A stretch of DNA of 64,000 nt from Acidovorax sp. FHTAMBA (GTDB lineage: Bacteria > Pseudomonadota > Gammaproteobacteria > Burkholderiales > Burkholderiaceae_C), in contig NZ_CP152407.1 of the NCBI RefSeq assembly GCF_038958875.1, forward strand, positions 3,851,501 through 3,915,500, written 5' to 3'. Shown here one piece after another: positions 1 through 10,917 of the stretch; within the stretch, counting starts at the first letter, position 1; each line of letters begins with the position of its first letter. Made by a program: the position numbers and the translations under genes. Below the pieces are notes generated by a model. That model had not been told where the DNA came from, did no database searches, and saw only the letters and a program-made list of their open reading frames with translations.

Positions 1-1037
<1,037 letters not shown>

Positions 1038-1041
<4 letters not shown>

Positions 1042-3455
1042 ACCAGCGCGATCCCCTTCCCGTCAGCCGCGACGCGGTGAACGACCCCGCAGTTGCTGCT
1101 GCCGACGCCACAGCGAGCGCGCACACCCCCGCGCCACAGCCCGGCTCGCCAGCCAGCACGCGCGCCATGGGCCAGTCGCACATCCACGAAAGCGCCCGCG
1201 CCCAAGTGGCCGGTGCCGCCCACTACATCGACGACCTGCCGGAGGTAAAGGGCACGCTGTATGCCGCCCCCATCCTCTCCACCGTGGCCCACGGCACGTT
1301 GAACAGCGTGGATGCAAGCGCCGCCCTGGCCCTGCCCGGCGTGCGCGGCGTGGTGCTGGCGCAGGACGTGCCCGGCGACCAACTGCTGGCCGCCTTCGCG
1401 CACGACGAGCCCGTGTTCGCCATCGACACCGTGCAGCACATCGGCCAGGTCATCGGCCTGGTGGTGGCTGACTCGGTGATGCAGGCGCGGCGTGCGGTGC
1501 GTGCCGTGAAGCTCAACATCGCCCCACTGCCCGCCGTGCTTTCGGTGCACGAGGCACTGAAAGCCGAAAGCTACGTGCTGCCCCCCGTGTTCGTGCGCCG
1601 GGGTGACGCCGCCACGGGCCTTGCGCAATCAGCGCACCGCCTGCAAGGCGCGTTTGAGGTGGGCGGGCAGGAGCACTTCTACCTGGAAGGCCAGATCGCC
1701 TACGCCCTGCCGCTGGAGCAAAAACAGTGGTGGATCTACTCCAGCACCCAGCACCCCGGCGAGGTGCAGCACTGGGTGGCGCACGCGCTGGGCATCGACA
1801 ACCACGCGGTCAAGGTGGAATGCCGCCGCATGGGCGGCGGCTTTGGCGGCAAGGAGACCCAGGCTGGTCACCTGGCCGTATGGGCCGCCGTGGCTGCCAA
1901 TAGGTTCGGCCGCGCCGTCAAGCTGCGGCTGGACCGCGACGAAGACTTCATGGTCACCGGCAAGCGCCACCCGTTTGCGTACGAATACGACGTGGGTTTT
2001 GACGACACCGGCCGCATCACGGGCCTCAAGCTCCAGATGGCGGCCAACTGCGGCTTCAGCGCCGACCTGTCCGGCCCCGTGGCCGACCGCGCCGTGTTCC
2101 ACAGCGACAACGCGTATTACCTGAGCGATGTCGAAATCGCCTCGTACCGCTGCAAGACGAATACGCAGAGCCACACCGCCTTTCGCGGGTTCGGCGGGCC
2201 GCAGGGCGTGATCGTGATCGAGGCCATCCTGGGCGACATTGCGCGCGCGCTGGGCCGCGATGCGCAGGATGTGCGCATGGTCAACCTGTATGGCAAGGAC
2301 AGCTCGGAAGGCCGCAACGTCACCCACTACCAGATGACGGTGGAGGACAACATCCTGCACGCGCTGATGCCGCAGCTGGAGCGCAATGCCGACTACCGCC
2401 GCCGCCAGGCCGCCATCGCGGCGTGGAACGCCACCAGCCCCGTGCTCAAGCGCGGCCTCGCCATCACGCCCGTCAAGTTCGGCATCAGCTTCACCGCCAC
2501 GCTGTTCAACCAGGCGGGCGCACTGGTGCATGTGTACACCGATGGCAGCGTGCAGGTGAACCACGGCGGCACCGAAATGGGCCAGGGCCTGCACACCAAG
2601 GTGGCGCAGATCGTGGCCGACGAGCTGGGCGTGCCGCTGTCCCGCGTGCTGGTCACCGCCAGCGACACCAGCAAGGTGCCCAACGCCAGCGCCACCGCCG
2701 CCAGCAGCGGCACCGACCTGAACGGCCGCGCTGCGCAGTTCGCAGCCCGCAATGTGCGGGACAACCTGGCCTCGTTCGTGTGCGGGCTCGATGGCTGTGG
2801 CGCGGGCGCCATCCGCTTCGAGGGCGGCCAGGTCATCTCGCCCAAGAAGGTGCGCGCGTGGGGCGACGTGGTGAAAGAGGCCTATGCCAACCGCATCCAG
2901 CTGTGGAGCGACGGCTTTTACCGCACGCCCAAGATCCACTACGACAAGGCCACGCTCACGGGGCGGCCGTTCTACTACTTCAGCTACGGCGCAGCGTGCT
3001 CCGAGGTCGTCATCGACACCCTCACCGGCGAGAGCCGCGTGATGCGCGTGGACATCCTGCACGACGTGGGCCACAGCATCAACCCGGCCATCGACATCGG
3101 CCAGATCGAAGGCGGCTTTGTGCAGGGCATGGGCTGGCTCACCACCGAGCAGCTGGTGTGGAACGACAAAGGGTATCTGGCCACCCACGCCCCCAGCACC
3201 TACAAGATTCCGGCCACGGGCGACATCCCCCGGCACTTCAAGGTGGACTTGTGGCCCGAGGCCAACCGCGAGGACAACGTGGGCGGCAGCAAGGCCGTGG
3301 GCGAGCCACCGTTCATGCTGGCGATCAGCGTGTACGAGGCACTGCGCAATGCCGTGGCCGCGGGGCGAGGCGGCGATGCAGCTGCGCCCGTGGTGCTGAC
3401 CGCACCAGCGACGGCAGAGAATGTGCTGCGGGCGCTGGGGCGTTTGAAAAATTGA
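1038..3455 (+). CDS. xdhB: Xanthine dehydrogenase large subunit (molybdopterin-binding)
   Basis: Catalytic molybdopterin subunit partnering XdhA, 805 aa, normal length for bacterial XdhB. Visible family motifs are RMGGGFGGKE at about residue 264, AFRGFGGPQG at about 381, GGTEMGQGLHTK at about 510, and the catalytic glutamate E756 in KAVGEPPFM. The ATG at 1038 overlaps the xdhA stop; the same frame is open far upstream, but that part is antisense-like noise over xdhA. The first 50 residues are a low-complexity leader before the conserved IHESARAQV start of the domain. No xdhC maturation gene follows: the next gene is on the opposite strand, so XdhC must be encoded elsewhere. Confidence 0.95.
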
Positions 3456-3512
3456 GCCAAAACAGGCTTCAGCGCTTTACAGCATTGCGCATACAGCTAT
3501 ATTTTCAATAGC
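3456..3512 (+). repeat. Dispersed palindromic repeat, copy 2 (xdhB/Nudix junction)
   Basis: Starts directly after the xdhB stop codon. Core AGCGCTTTACAGCATTGCGC followed by AGCTATATTTTCAATAGC. It occupies most of the 72-bp space between two convergent genes and may act as the shared 3' structure. Confidence 0.8.
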
Positions 3513-3527
3513 GAAATAATAGCGTGC

Positions 3528-4361
3528 TTACAGGCCCAGGAATCCGCCGATCACCAGGCCCGCTTCGAGCGTGAACTGCCCCTGCGCCACCTGCTCGCGC
3601 ACGGTGGCCAGGGGCTGCAACTCAAAGCGTTCGACTTCGCCGTCCTGGTTCTCGGGCACCAGGCCTTCGGGCACCTGTGCGCTGAACCAGTCGATGCGCT
3701 CGCGCATGTAGCCTGCGCCGCCGCCTTCGCGGCTGGGGCGGCTGAAATCCACATGGCCGCCGTGCTGCAGGCCGTGCAGCGCGTCCACCCGCAGGCCGGC
3801 CTCTTCCCACGTCTCGCGCGCCAGGGCCTGTGGCAGCGAATCGGCAGCCGCCACCATGCCCCCCATCAGCGTGTCCCACAGGCCGGGGTTGTTGGGCTTG
3901 GTCAGTGAGCGCTTTTGCACCCACATGCGCCCGTCGGGTGCGGTGCCCACCAGGTGCACGGCGCGCGTGGCAATGCCCAGCACGCGCACGGCGCCACGCT
4001 CCACCGTGCCCACCACCTCGCCCGCCGGGTTGCAAACGGCCAGCTGCTCGTCGCGCCAGGGGCCGCACAAGCCGTGCTCGCGCAGGGCGTGCGCCAGGGC
4101 GTTGAGCGCGCCCGTGATACCACCGTGCAGCCCATCGATGTGCCACGCCAGGCCCTCGGATTGCTCGCTTTTCAATAGCTGAAAGCGCTTATCCCACAAG
4201 CGCTGGGGGCCGATTTGATCAAGAAAACCATGCGCCACCGAGCCCACGCCCTGCCCACCCACCACCAGCGGCAGGCGCGGCTGGGCGGGTGGCTGCTGCG
4301 CGGCGCGGCGGGCATGCGCCAGCCAGTCGTCGAAGGTTGCCGGCGGGGCCAGGGCGCTCAC
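3528..4361 (-). CDS. DUF4743-Nudix hydrolase
   Basis: 277 aa: an N-terminal DUF4743-like region (about 10-125) followed by a Nudix domain. The Nudix box at 168-190 has the REtWEEAGL helix, but the glutamate usually found seven residues before it is aspartate (D174). Related fused proteins in fungi and plants hydrolyse damaged thiamine diphosphates; applying that here is inference. The start is GTG, overlapping the TGA of the upstream quinone reductase (GTGA), so the two are translationally coupled. Residues 48-67 (DQIGPQRLWDKRFQLLKSEQ) are encoded by an in-frame copy of the dispersed palindromic repeat. Confidence 0.85.
   Translation of the reverse strand: MSALAPPATFDDWLAHARRAAQQPPAQPRLPLVVGGQGVGSVAHGFLDQIGPQRLWDKRFQLLKSEQSEGLAWHIDGLHGGITGALNALAHALREHGLCGPWRDEQLAVCNPAGEVVGTVERGAVRVLGIATRAVHLVGTAPDGRMWVQKRSLTKPNNPGLWDTLMGGMVAAADSLPQALARETWEEAGLRVDALHGLQHGGHVDFSRPSREGGGAGYMRERIDWFSAQVPEGLVPENQDGEVERFELQPLATVREQVAQGQFTLEAGLVIGGFLGL
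4163..4218 (-). repeat. Dispersed palindromic repeat, copy 3 (inside the Nudix gene)
   Basis: On the minus strand: AAATCGGCCCCC, core AGCGCTTGTGGGATAAGCGC, then AGCTATTGAAAAGCGAGC. It is in frame in the DUF4743-Nudix gene and codes about 19 residues near its N-terminus. Confidence 0.8.
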
Positions 4362-5341
4362 AGCGTGAGGATGGTGCAGCCGGTGGTCTTGCGCGCTTCC
4401 AGATCGCGGTGCGCCTGCTGCACCTCGGCCAGCGGGTAGCGCTGGTCGATGTGGATCTTCACCTGCCCGCTGGCCACCACGGCAAACAGGTCGTCGGCCA
4501 TGGCCTGCGTGGCCTCGCGCGTGGCGATGTGGGTGAACAGCGTCTGGCGCGTGACATACAGCGAGCCCTTGGCACCCAGGCTGCCCGGCGCAAACGGAGC
4601 CACCGGCCCCGATGCATTGCCGAAGCTGGCCATCAGGCCGAAGGGGCGCAGGCACTCGAGCGACTTGTCCCAGGTGTCCTTGCCCACCGAGTCGTACACC
4701 ACCTTCACGCCCTTGCCGCCGGTGATCTCCTTCACCCGGGCGGCAAAGTCTTCGGTGCTGTAGTTGATGGCGTGCGCCGCGCCGTTGGCCAGGGCCAGCT
4801 GGCACTTGGCATCACTGCCTGCGGTGCCGATGAGCTGCAGGCCCAGCGCCTTCGCCCACTGGCAGGCGATCAGGCCCACACCACCCGCCGCAGCATGGAA
4901 CAGCACATGGTCGCCGCTTTGCAGGCCTTCCACCGGCAGCGTTTTCTTGAGCAGGTATTGCGCCGTCAGGCCCTTGAGCATCATGGCCGCGCCGGTTTCA
5001 AAGCTGATGGCGTCCGGCAGCTTGCACACGCACTTGGCGGGCATCACGCGCACTTCGCAGTAGGCACCGGGCGGGTTGCTGGCGTAAGCGGCGCGGTCGC
5101 CCACCTTCAGGTGCGTGACGCCCTCGCCCACCGCCTCGACCACACCCGCACCTTCCATGCCGATGGTGGCGGGCATGTTCAGGGGGTACAGCCCCGTGCG
5201 GTGGTAGACGTCGATGAAATTGAGGCCGATGGCGTGGTGGCGGATGCGGATCTCGCCCGGGCCGGGCTCGCCCACGGCAACGTCAACAAGGTGGAGTTCT
5301 TCGGGACCGCCGTGCTGGCGGATCTGGACGGCAAGGCTCAT
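4358..5341 (-). CDS. NADPH:quinone reductase (zeta-crystallin-like, MDR family)
   Basis: 327 aa zinc-free medium-chain dehydrogenase/reductase that reduces quinones with NADPH. Seen: the GroES-like N-terminal fold with GLNFIDVYHRTGLY, the nucleotide-binding AAAGGVGLIACQWAKALG, and a C-terminus ending KTTGCTILTL. There are no structural zinc cysteines, as expected for QOR. ATG at 5341 follows a CAGGAGCG ribosome site; the longer open frame upstream has no such support. Its stop overlaps the GTG of the Nudix gene, making a two-gene operon. Divergent from the EamA gene at 5494. Confidence 0.9.
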   Translation of the reverse strand: MSLAVQIRQHGGPEELHLVDVAVGEPGPGEIRIRHHAIGLNFIDVYHRTGLYPLNMPATIGMEGAGVVEAVGEGVTHLKVGDRAAYASNPPGAYCEVRVMPAKCVCKLPDAISFETGAAMMLKGLTAQYLLKKTLPVEGLQSGDHVLFHAAAGGVGLIACQWAKALGLQLIGTAGSDAKCQLALANGAAHAINYSTEDFAARVKEITGGKGVKVVYDSVGKDTWDKSLECLRPFGLMASFGNASGPVAPFAPGSLGAKGSLYVTRQTLFTHIATREATQAMADDLFAVVASGQVKIHIDQRYPLAEVQQAHRDLEARKTTGCTILTL

Positions 5342-5493
5342 GGTTAAACGCTCCTGGATAACGGGTTTTGAAGGGGTGTTGAAGGGGATCTCGAACAGCC
5401 ATGCACAAGGCCTGTAACGGGCGAGACAAACGGCGGCCATCCTGCCATGAATTTGAAAGCCTTGCCCTGCCCTGCACCGTTACAGTGCAGCCC

Positions 5494-6393
5494 ATGACGC
5501 AAAGACTCACGCCCGGCACGGCGGCGCTGCTGGTGATACCACCGCTGCTGTGGGCTGGCAACGCCGTGGTGGGGCGGATGGTGCATGACCTCATCCCACC
5601 CATCACGCTCAATTTCATTCGCTGGGTGCTGGCGTTTGCCATCCTGCTGCCGCTGGCCCACAGCGTGCTGCGTGCCGACAGCCCGCTGTGGGCACACTGG
5701 CGCCGCTACGCGATGCTGGGGCTGCTGGGCATCGGGCTGTACAACGCCCTGCAATACATGGCGCTGCAGACGTCCACGCCCATCAACGTGACACTGGTGG
5801 GCGCGAGCATGCCGGTGTGGATGCTGGCCGTGGGGGCACTTTTCTTCGGCGCGGCCGTCACGCGGCGGCAGGTGGTGGGCGCTCTGCTGTCGGTGTGTGG
5901 CGTGCTGCTGGTGCTCAGCCGGGGCGAGTGGTCGCAGCTGCTGGCTTTCCGCCTGGTGCCGGGCGATGTGTTCATGCTGCTGGCCACCATCTCGTGGGCG
6001 TTTTACAGCTGGCTGCTGGCACGCACCAGCGAGCCCGCCCGCCTGCGCAGCGACTGGGCGGCGTTCCTGATGGCCCAGATGGTGTTTGGCCTCGCGTGGT
6101 CGGGCAGCTTTGCGGGTGTGGAATGGGCCGTGGGCCGCACCCACATCGCATGGGGCTGGCCGCTGATTGCCGCGCTCGTGTTCATCGCAGTGGGCCCGGC
6201 CGTGCTGGCCTACCGCTGCTGGGGCGTGGGCGTGCAGCGCGCGGGGCCTGCGGTGGCGGGGTTCTTCATCAATCTCACGCCGCTGTTCGCGGGCATCCTG
6301 TCGGCAGCGTTCCTGGGCGAGACGCCGCAGGTGTTTCACGGTGTGGCGTTTGCGCTCATCGTGGGCGGGATTGTGGTGTCGTCGCGGCGGTAG
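5494..6393 (+). CDS. EamA/DMT-family transporter
   Basis: 299 aa inner-membrane protein made of two tandem EamA repeats and about ten hydrophobic helices (LLVIPPLLWAGNAVVG near the N-terminus, VAFALIVGGIVVSSRR at the end). Members export metabolites or amino acids; the substrate cannot be read from sequence. ATG at 5494 begins the first helix after three polar residues; the open frame extends upstream but is not transporter-like. Convergent with the exported-protein gene ending at 6411. Confidence 0.88.
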   Translation: MTQRLTPGTAALLVIPPLLWAGNAVVGRMVHDLIPPITLNFIRWVLAFAILLPLAHSVLRADSPLWAHWRRYAMLGLLGIGLYNALQYMALQTSTPINVTLVGASMPVWMLAVGALFFGAAVTRRQVVGALLSVCGVLLVLSRGEWSQLLAFRLVPGDVFMLLATISWAFYSWLLARTSEPARLRSDWAAFLMAQMVFGLAWSGSFAGVEWAVGRTHIAWGWPLIAALVFIAVGPAVLAYRCWGVGVQRAGPAVAGFFINLTPLFAGILSAAFLGETPQVFHGVAFALIVGGIVVSSRR

Positions 6394-6410
6394 GCCGCGA
6401 TCCGCGCGCG

Positions 6411-6983
6411 TTACGGTTCGGCCTTCAGCGTGGCGGCGGCGCTGCCAAAGCCTGCCTCCTGCGCAGGAAATTCCGCCTCGGTCGCGTTGAAATTCACGGC
6501 CACCATGTGCCCGCCGAGGTCGGTGACGTACATGAGGTTGCGGATGGACGTGTCCACTGCGGGCGCCGTGCTGTCCATGCGCACCCAGCTTCGTCCCGCG
6601 ATGGTCACCAGCGATGCATCGTGCATCACCATGCCCGGTGTGAGCCTGAGCAGGGTGGACTCCAGCGAAGCTTTAAACGCAGGCAGCTGGTCGCTGGTCA
6701 GCGGCTTTTGCACCATGCGCGACCAGGTGACGGCCACGGTGCTTGTGCGGCGTGCATTGCCCCAGGCGGCCAGGGGGCGCCGCCCATAGCGGCCGAACTT
6801 GGCGTGCATTTCCTCGGCGTCGAGCGCGGTGTAGCCGGGTGGCGCCTGCAATCGCAGCGTTCCGCTGGGGGTTTGCACATCGACAGGCGCGGCATGGGCC
6901 GCAGCAAAGATGGCGGCGCCACCCAGCAGCAGCGCACGGATGCCTGTGCGAAAGAGTCGGGGTATTGTGGGAGATGGTGTCAT
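6411..6983 (-). CDS. Exported protein of unknown function, last gene of the GGDEF-EAL operon
   Basis: 190 aa with a signal peptide (about 1-31, ending AAAHAAP) and a soluble domain I do not recognise. The start ATG overlaps the stop of the GGDEF-EAL gene (ATGA), so it is co-translated with it. It contains no cysteine in the mature part and no obvious catalytic motif. Context suggests a periplasmic accessory to the upstream sensor, which is inference only. Confidence 0.8.
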   Translation of the reverse strand: MTPSPTIPRLFRTGIRALLLGGAAIFAAAHAAPVDVQTPSGTLRLQAPPGYTALDAEEMHAKFGRYGRRPLAAWGNARRTSTVAVTWSRMVQKPLTSDQLPAFKASLESTLLRLTPGMVMHDASLVTIAGRSWVRMDSTAPAVDTSIRNLMYVTDLGGHMVAVNFNATEAEFPAQEAGFGSAAATLKAEP

Positions 6984-9664
6984 GGCGCAAGGGGTGGGAA
7001 GGCCGAAGGATGCGCAGCAGCCCAGTCGAGCACAGACTCCAGATCCGCCACGGGCATGGGGTGGCCCAGCAGGTAGCCCTGAAACAGCTGGCAACCATGT
7101 TCGGCCAGAAAGTCCTTCTGCTCCTGCGTTTCCACGCCTTCGGCAATCACATCCAGCTCCAGATTGCGCGCCATGCCGATGATGGTCTGCACGATCACGT
7201 CATCCGTATGGCGCACGCCCAGGTTGTGCACAAAAGACTGGTCGATCTTGAGCTGGTCCAGAGGAAGCCGCGTGAGGTAGGCCAGCGACGAATAGCCGGT
7301 GCCGAAGTCGTCCACCGAAAAGCGCACGCCCTTGGTCTTGAGCAGGCCCATCTTGGCCACCGTGTCGTCCACGTCGTCCAGCACCAGCGACTCGGTCAGC
7401 TCCAGCTTGAGCAAATGCGGCCGCGCGCCCGTGCCGCGCAGCACCTCGACCACGCGGGCCACAAAATCGCGCTGGCGGAACTGCCGGGCGCTCACGTTGA
7501 CCGACAGCTGGATGTGCCGAAAGCGTGCATCCTGCTCCCAGGCGGCCAGCTGCTCGCACGCGGTGCGCAGCACCCAGTGGCCCATGGGCACGATGAGTTC
7601 GCTCTCTTCCGCCACGCTGATGAAACCGCCCGGCGCAATGAGGCCACGCTCCGGGTGGTTCCAGCGGATCAGTGCCTCGGCGCCCACGATGCGCCCGTCC
7701 AGATGGAACTGGGGCTGGTAGTGCAGCACGAACTGCCGTGCCGAGAGCGCGGCCTGCAGGTCCACCTCCAGCTGCGCGCGGGCGCTGATGGCGATCTGCA
7801 TCTTCGGGTCAAAAAAGCACAGCGCATTGCGCCCCTGCGACTTGACCTGGTACATGGCAATGTCGGCCTGCTTGAGCAAATCCACCGACGGCTGCAGCGT
7901 GCCTCCCAGCAGCGTGACGCCGATGCTGGGCGTGCTGTGGTGGATGATTCCGTCGAGCGAGTACGGCATGTTCAGCGCGCGCAGGATTTTTTCTCCGACC
8001 CGGCGTGCAAAGGCGGCCGCCTCGTCGCTGCGGGTGGACAACTCGTGCAGCATGACCACAAACTCGTCACCGCCCAGGCGCGCCACCGTGTCCTCGCGGC
8101 GCACGCAGGTCTTCAGGCGCTCGGCCACCTGGCGCAGCAGCATGTCGCCCACCTCATGGCCACGGGTGTCGTTCAGCGTCTTGAAGTGGTCCAGGTCGAG
8201 AAACAGCAAAGCCCCGTACTGCCCGCTGCGCACGCTGGCGGCAATCACCTGCTGCATGCGGTCCATCAGCAGGCGGCGGTTGGGCAGGTTGGTCAGCGGG
8301 TCGTAGAAGGCCAGGTTTTCGATTTCGGCGCTGGCGCGGCGCAGGGCCGTGACGTCGTGGTACGAGATGACCAGCCCGCCATCGGGCGTGGGCCGCTCGG
8401 TGATCTGGATGGTCAGCCCGTTGGGCAGCACCTGTTCGTGCGGCTCCTGGTGCTGCCGCTGCTTGAGAAGGCGCAGATCGACCCAGCGCATGCGCTCCTC
8501 CTCGCTGGCACCGGGCAGGTGGTGGCGGGAGGTTTCTTCCATCACGCGCCGAAACGGCACCGACGGCGCCATCACGCTGCGCAGCCACGGGAAGATCTCC
8601 TCGAACCTGCTGTTCCACTGCACCACGCGTTGCTCGCCATCGAGCAGCAAAAAGCCGCTGACCATGGATTCCAGCGCCTGGTCGAGCGTGGCCTTGGACT
8701 GCGCGATCGCCAGGCGCGCCTGCGAGATGCGGTGCAGATAGCGCAGCGCCAGGTTGCCTGCCGCGACGATCATGGCCACGAACAGCAGGCAGGTGAGCGT
8801 GATGGCGTTGCGCTGGCCGCGCCAGCCCTCCAGCGCGTCGCGCAGCGGGATGCTGGCCGAGATGCGCAGATCCTGGTAGAGGATGGGGCGATACACCACC
8901 AGCGCGTTCGCGCCGCTCAGGCGCGCTGGCGCCTTCCACTGCGCACCCCGGGCTTCGATCTCCTGCAGCGGGGGGGTGAGCGTGGGTGCGATGGCTTCCT
9001 CGCGGTGGGGCACGCTCAGCAGCAGCTGGCCACCAGCGCGCTCCAGCGTCACCTGCAGGCCGCGGATGTCCACGCCTTGCACCAGCACCGAGCTGAGCGC
9101 GCCCACGGGCAACTCGGCGAGTGCGACCACACGCGAGCTGTCGGCCATGCGCAGGTGGCGCGCAATGTAAAGCACACGCTCGGCTGTCGCAAAGCTCACC
9201 ACGGGTGGGCTGATCATCAGTGTGGAGACGGGCTGCTCCAGCACGGCGGACAGAAAACCCGGGGGCAACTGCACCTGCAGTGTGCTGCCCGACGTATCAG
9301 AGGATGCGAGCGTCTTGCCCTGGGCGTCGAGCAGGGCCACGTAGCGCACCATCAGGTTCTGCCGGGCACCGCTGCGCAGGCGCTGGCTGGCCAACTCGGG
9401 GTCAATCCAGTCGGTCATGATGCCCGACAGGCCCATCAGCTCGTCCATGCTGGCCAGGAGCACATCCACCGCCAGCAGGGACCGGTTGAGCGCAGCCTCC
9501 GCACCCGCAACAAAACGCGTGGCCTGGGCTTCGTTGTCGGCCAGCGCCACGGCGCGGGCGTTCCACACCAGGGCGGCAGACACCAGCACCACGGCTGCCA
9601 TGAATACCGATGCCCCGGCCCAGACAAAGGCCCTGATGCGCGGCTGGGTAGCGGCTTCCTTCAT
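6980..9664 (-). CDS. Membrane sensor with PAS, GGDEF and EAL domains (c-di-GMP turnover)
   Basis: 894 aa. Transmembrane helix at about 10-33, a periplasmic sensory region of about 250 residues (PDC/Cache-like by size and placement), a second helix (ITLTCLLFVAMIVAAGNLAL), a PAS domain (MVSGFLLLDGEQRVVQWNSR), then GGDEF and EAL. The GGDEF motif is intact (ARLGGDEFVVML) with an RxxD inhibitory site (RRED) five residues before it. The EAL motif (GAEALIRWNHPERG) is also intact, so both cyclase and phosphodiesterase activity are possible. Start ATG 9664 overlaps the stop of the solute-binding protein gene, and its own stop overlaps the next start. Confidence 0.92.
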   Translation of the reverse strand: MKEAATQPRIRAFVWAGASVFMAAVVLVSAALVWNARAVALADNEAQATRFVAGAEAALNRSLLAVDVLLASMDELMGLSGIMTDWIDPELASQRLRSGARQNLMVRYVALLDAQGKTLASSDTSGSTLQVQLPPGFLSAVLEQPVSTLMISPPVVSFATAERVLYIARHLRMADSSRVVALAELPVGALSSVLVQGVDIRGLQVTLERAGGQLLLSVPHREEAIAPTLTPPLQEIEARGAQWKAPARLSGANALVVYRPILYQDLRISASIPLRDALEGWRGQRNAITLTCLLFVAMIVAAGNLALRYLHRISQARLAIAQSKATLDQALESMVSGFLLLDGEQRVVQWNSRFEEIFPWLRSVMAPSVPFRRVMEETSRHHLPGASEEERMRWVDLRLLKQRQHQEPHEQVLPNGLTIQITERPTPDGGLVISYHDVTALRRASAEIENLAFYDPLTNLPNRRLLMDRMQQVIAASVRSGQYGALLFLDLDHFKTLNDTRGHEVGDMLLRQVAERLKTCVRREDTVARLGGDEFVVMLHELSTRSDEAAAFARRVGEKILRALNMPYSLDGIIHHSTPSIGVTLLGGTLQPSVDLLKQADIAMYQVKSQGRNALCFFDPKMQIAISARAQLEVDLQAALSARQFVLHYQPQFHLDGRIVGAEALIRWNHPERGLIAPGGFISVAEESELIVPMGHWVLRTACEQLAAWEQDARFRHIQLSVNVSARQFRQRDFVARVVEVLRGTGARPHLLKLELTESLVLDDVDDTVAKMGLLKTKGVRFSVDDFGTGYSSLAYLTRLPLDQLKIDQSFVHNLGVRHTDDVIVQTIIGMARNLELDVIAEGVETQEQKDFLAEHGCQLFQGYLLGHPMPVADLESVLDWAAAHPSAFPPLAP

Positions 9665-10776
9665 TTCGCCGGGGTCGCGACCAGGGCGCGCACGGGGCCG
9701 ATGGTCTGGTTCCACACCTGGGCACAGCGCGCACCGCAGCGCTGCACCCAGCGCGGCAGCACGGTGGTCTCCAGGATCTCGCGGCGGCTGCGCTCGTCCT
9801 GCGCCGACACGGGCACCAACACCATGCTGCCCTTGCGCCCGCCCACGCAGTCGTTGCTGCCCCGGTTGCAGGCCATGCCGTCAGAGGTTTCGCGCTCGGA
9901 CTCCTGCCAGATGGCGGCCTCCAGCCGGGGCAGTTCGTGCCGCAGCAGCGCCCGCAGGTCGGGGGGCAGCGACTCCCAGGCCGCGCGGTTCACCCCAAAC
10001 AGCGCGAGCCCCCAGGTCACGGGCAGTGCATGCATGTGCGAGGTGAGCGTATGCAGGCCCAGCGTGTTGCCGGACATGGTGCCGGTGATGGCGCATTCAG
10101 TATTGCCTGCCGTCAGGCTGGGCACGATCTGCGCAAAGCCCGTGAGCACCGCAACGCCCCCCAGCGCCCCGACAAAATCGGCCTGGGTGGACGAAGACAC
10201 GCGGATGCGCCGGCCCGACAGGTCAGCCAGGCCCCGCAACGGCTTCTTGCAGTACACCACCTGGGCCGGGTACACATACACCGCCAGCATCTCGACGCCA
10301 AACTGGTCGCGCAGGCTTTTTTCAAGATAGGGGCGAAACGCCGCAAGTGTGGACTTGAGCGTGGCGATGTCCGGGTTCAGGCCCGCAAGATCGGGCGCGG
10401 TGTACTCCGGGAACTGGGCCGTGAGCGAGCTCATGAGCGTGGTGCCAAACGGCACCACCCCGAGCTGCAGCAGGCGCAGCATCTCGGTGCCAGGCACGCC
10501 GGCGCGGTCGAAGGGGACGATCTCGGCCTCGAAGCGCCCGTTGCTCAGGCGCCGCAGCTCCTTGCTCCAGAATGGTTCTTCTTGGCGGGTGTACTGGTTG
10601 ATGCCGGCCAGGCCGCCCACGATGCGCAGTTTGTATGGTGCCGCAGACGCTACCACAGAGGCATCGGGTGCAGGGGGCGGAGTCTGTGCATGCAGGCTCC
10701 CGGCCAATGCCAGCGCCGCACACAGCCACGCAGCGCTGCGGCGCATCGCAGGGATTAAGGCAGGCAAGATGTGCAT
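9661..10776 (-). CDS. TRAP-type (DctP family) periplasmic solute-binding protein, no transporter partner
   Basis: About 371 aa: signal peptide (AAWLCAALALAGSLHAQ), then a DctP-like domain with YVYPAQVVYCKKPLRGLADL and GRRIRVSSSTQADFVGALGG, the strand-helix region that contacts a carboxylate ligand in this family. Two cysteine pairs near the C-terminus (CNRGSNDC, CGARC) could form disulfides. No DctQ/DctM genes are nearby; the next gene, overlapping by ATGA, is a membrane GGDEF-EAL protein, so the protein may present a ligand to that sensor. Start chosen at 10776 because GGAG lies nine bases upstream; in-frame ATGs at 10782 and 10797 are alternatives. Confidence 0.85.
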   Translation of the reverse strand: MHILPALIPAMRRSAAWLCAALALAGSLHAQTPPPAPDASVVASAAPYKLRIVGGLAGINQYTRQEEPFWSKELRRLSNGRFEAEIVPFDRAGVPGTEMLRLLQLGVVPFGTTLMSSLTAQFPEYTAPDLAGLNPDIATLKSTLAAFRPYLEKSLRDQFGVEMLAVYVYPAQVVYCKKPLRGLADLSGRRIRVSSSTQADFVGALGGVAVLTGFAQIVPSLTAGNTECAITGTMSGNTLGLHTLTSHMHALPVTWGLALFGVNRAAWESLPPDLRALLRHELPRLEAAIWQESERETSDGMACNRGSNDCVGGRKGSMVLVPVSAQDERSRREILETTVLPRWVQRCGARCAQVWNQTIGPVRALVATPAK

Positions 10777-10917
10777 TGGCATTGTCTCCAGCCCCATTCT
10801 TGATCAAGTTCTTCCGCAGACCGGAAGCGCTGTCGGCAAAACGCCACGGGTGAGGCTCATGCATCGCGCCGCACCGGGGCCGCGCCCCTGCGCAGACACG
10901 GGCGCAGCCTGCCACCG

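Noticed and set aside
1629..3236. 535-codon open frame antisense to xdhB
   Set aside because: High-GC codon use makes long mirror frames; the composition is Arg/His/Gly/Val-rich and no motif is present, while xdhB on the other strand has all its motifs.
6743..10330. 1195-codon open frame on the plus strand
   Set aside because: Shadow of the GGDEF-EAL and binding-protein genes; no domains, and it crosses two real gene boundaries.
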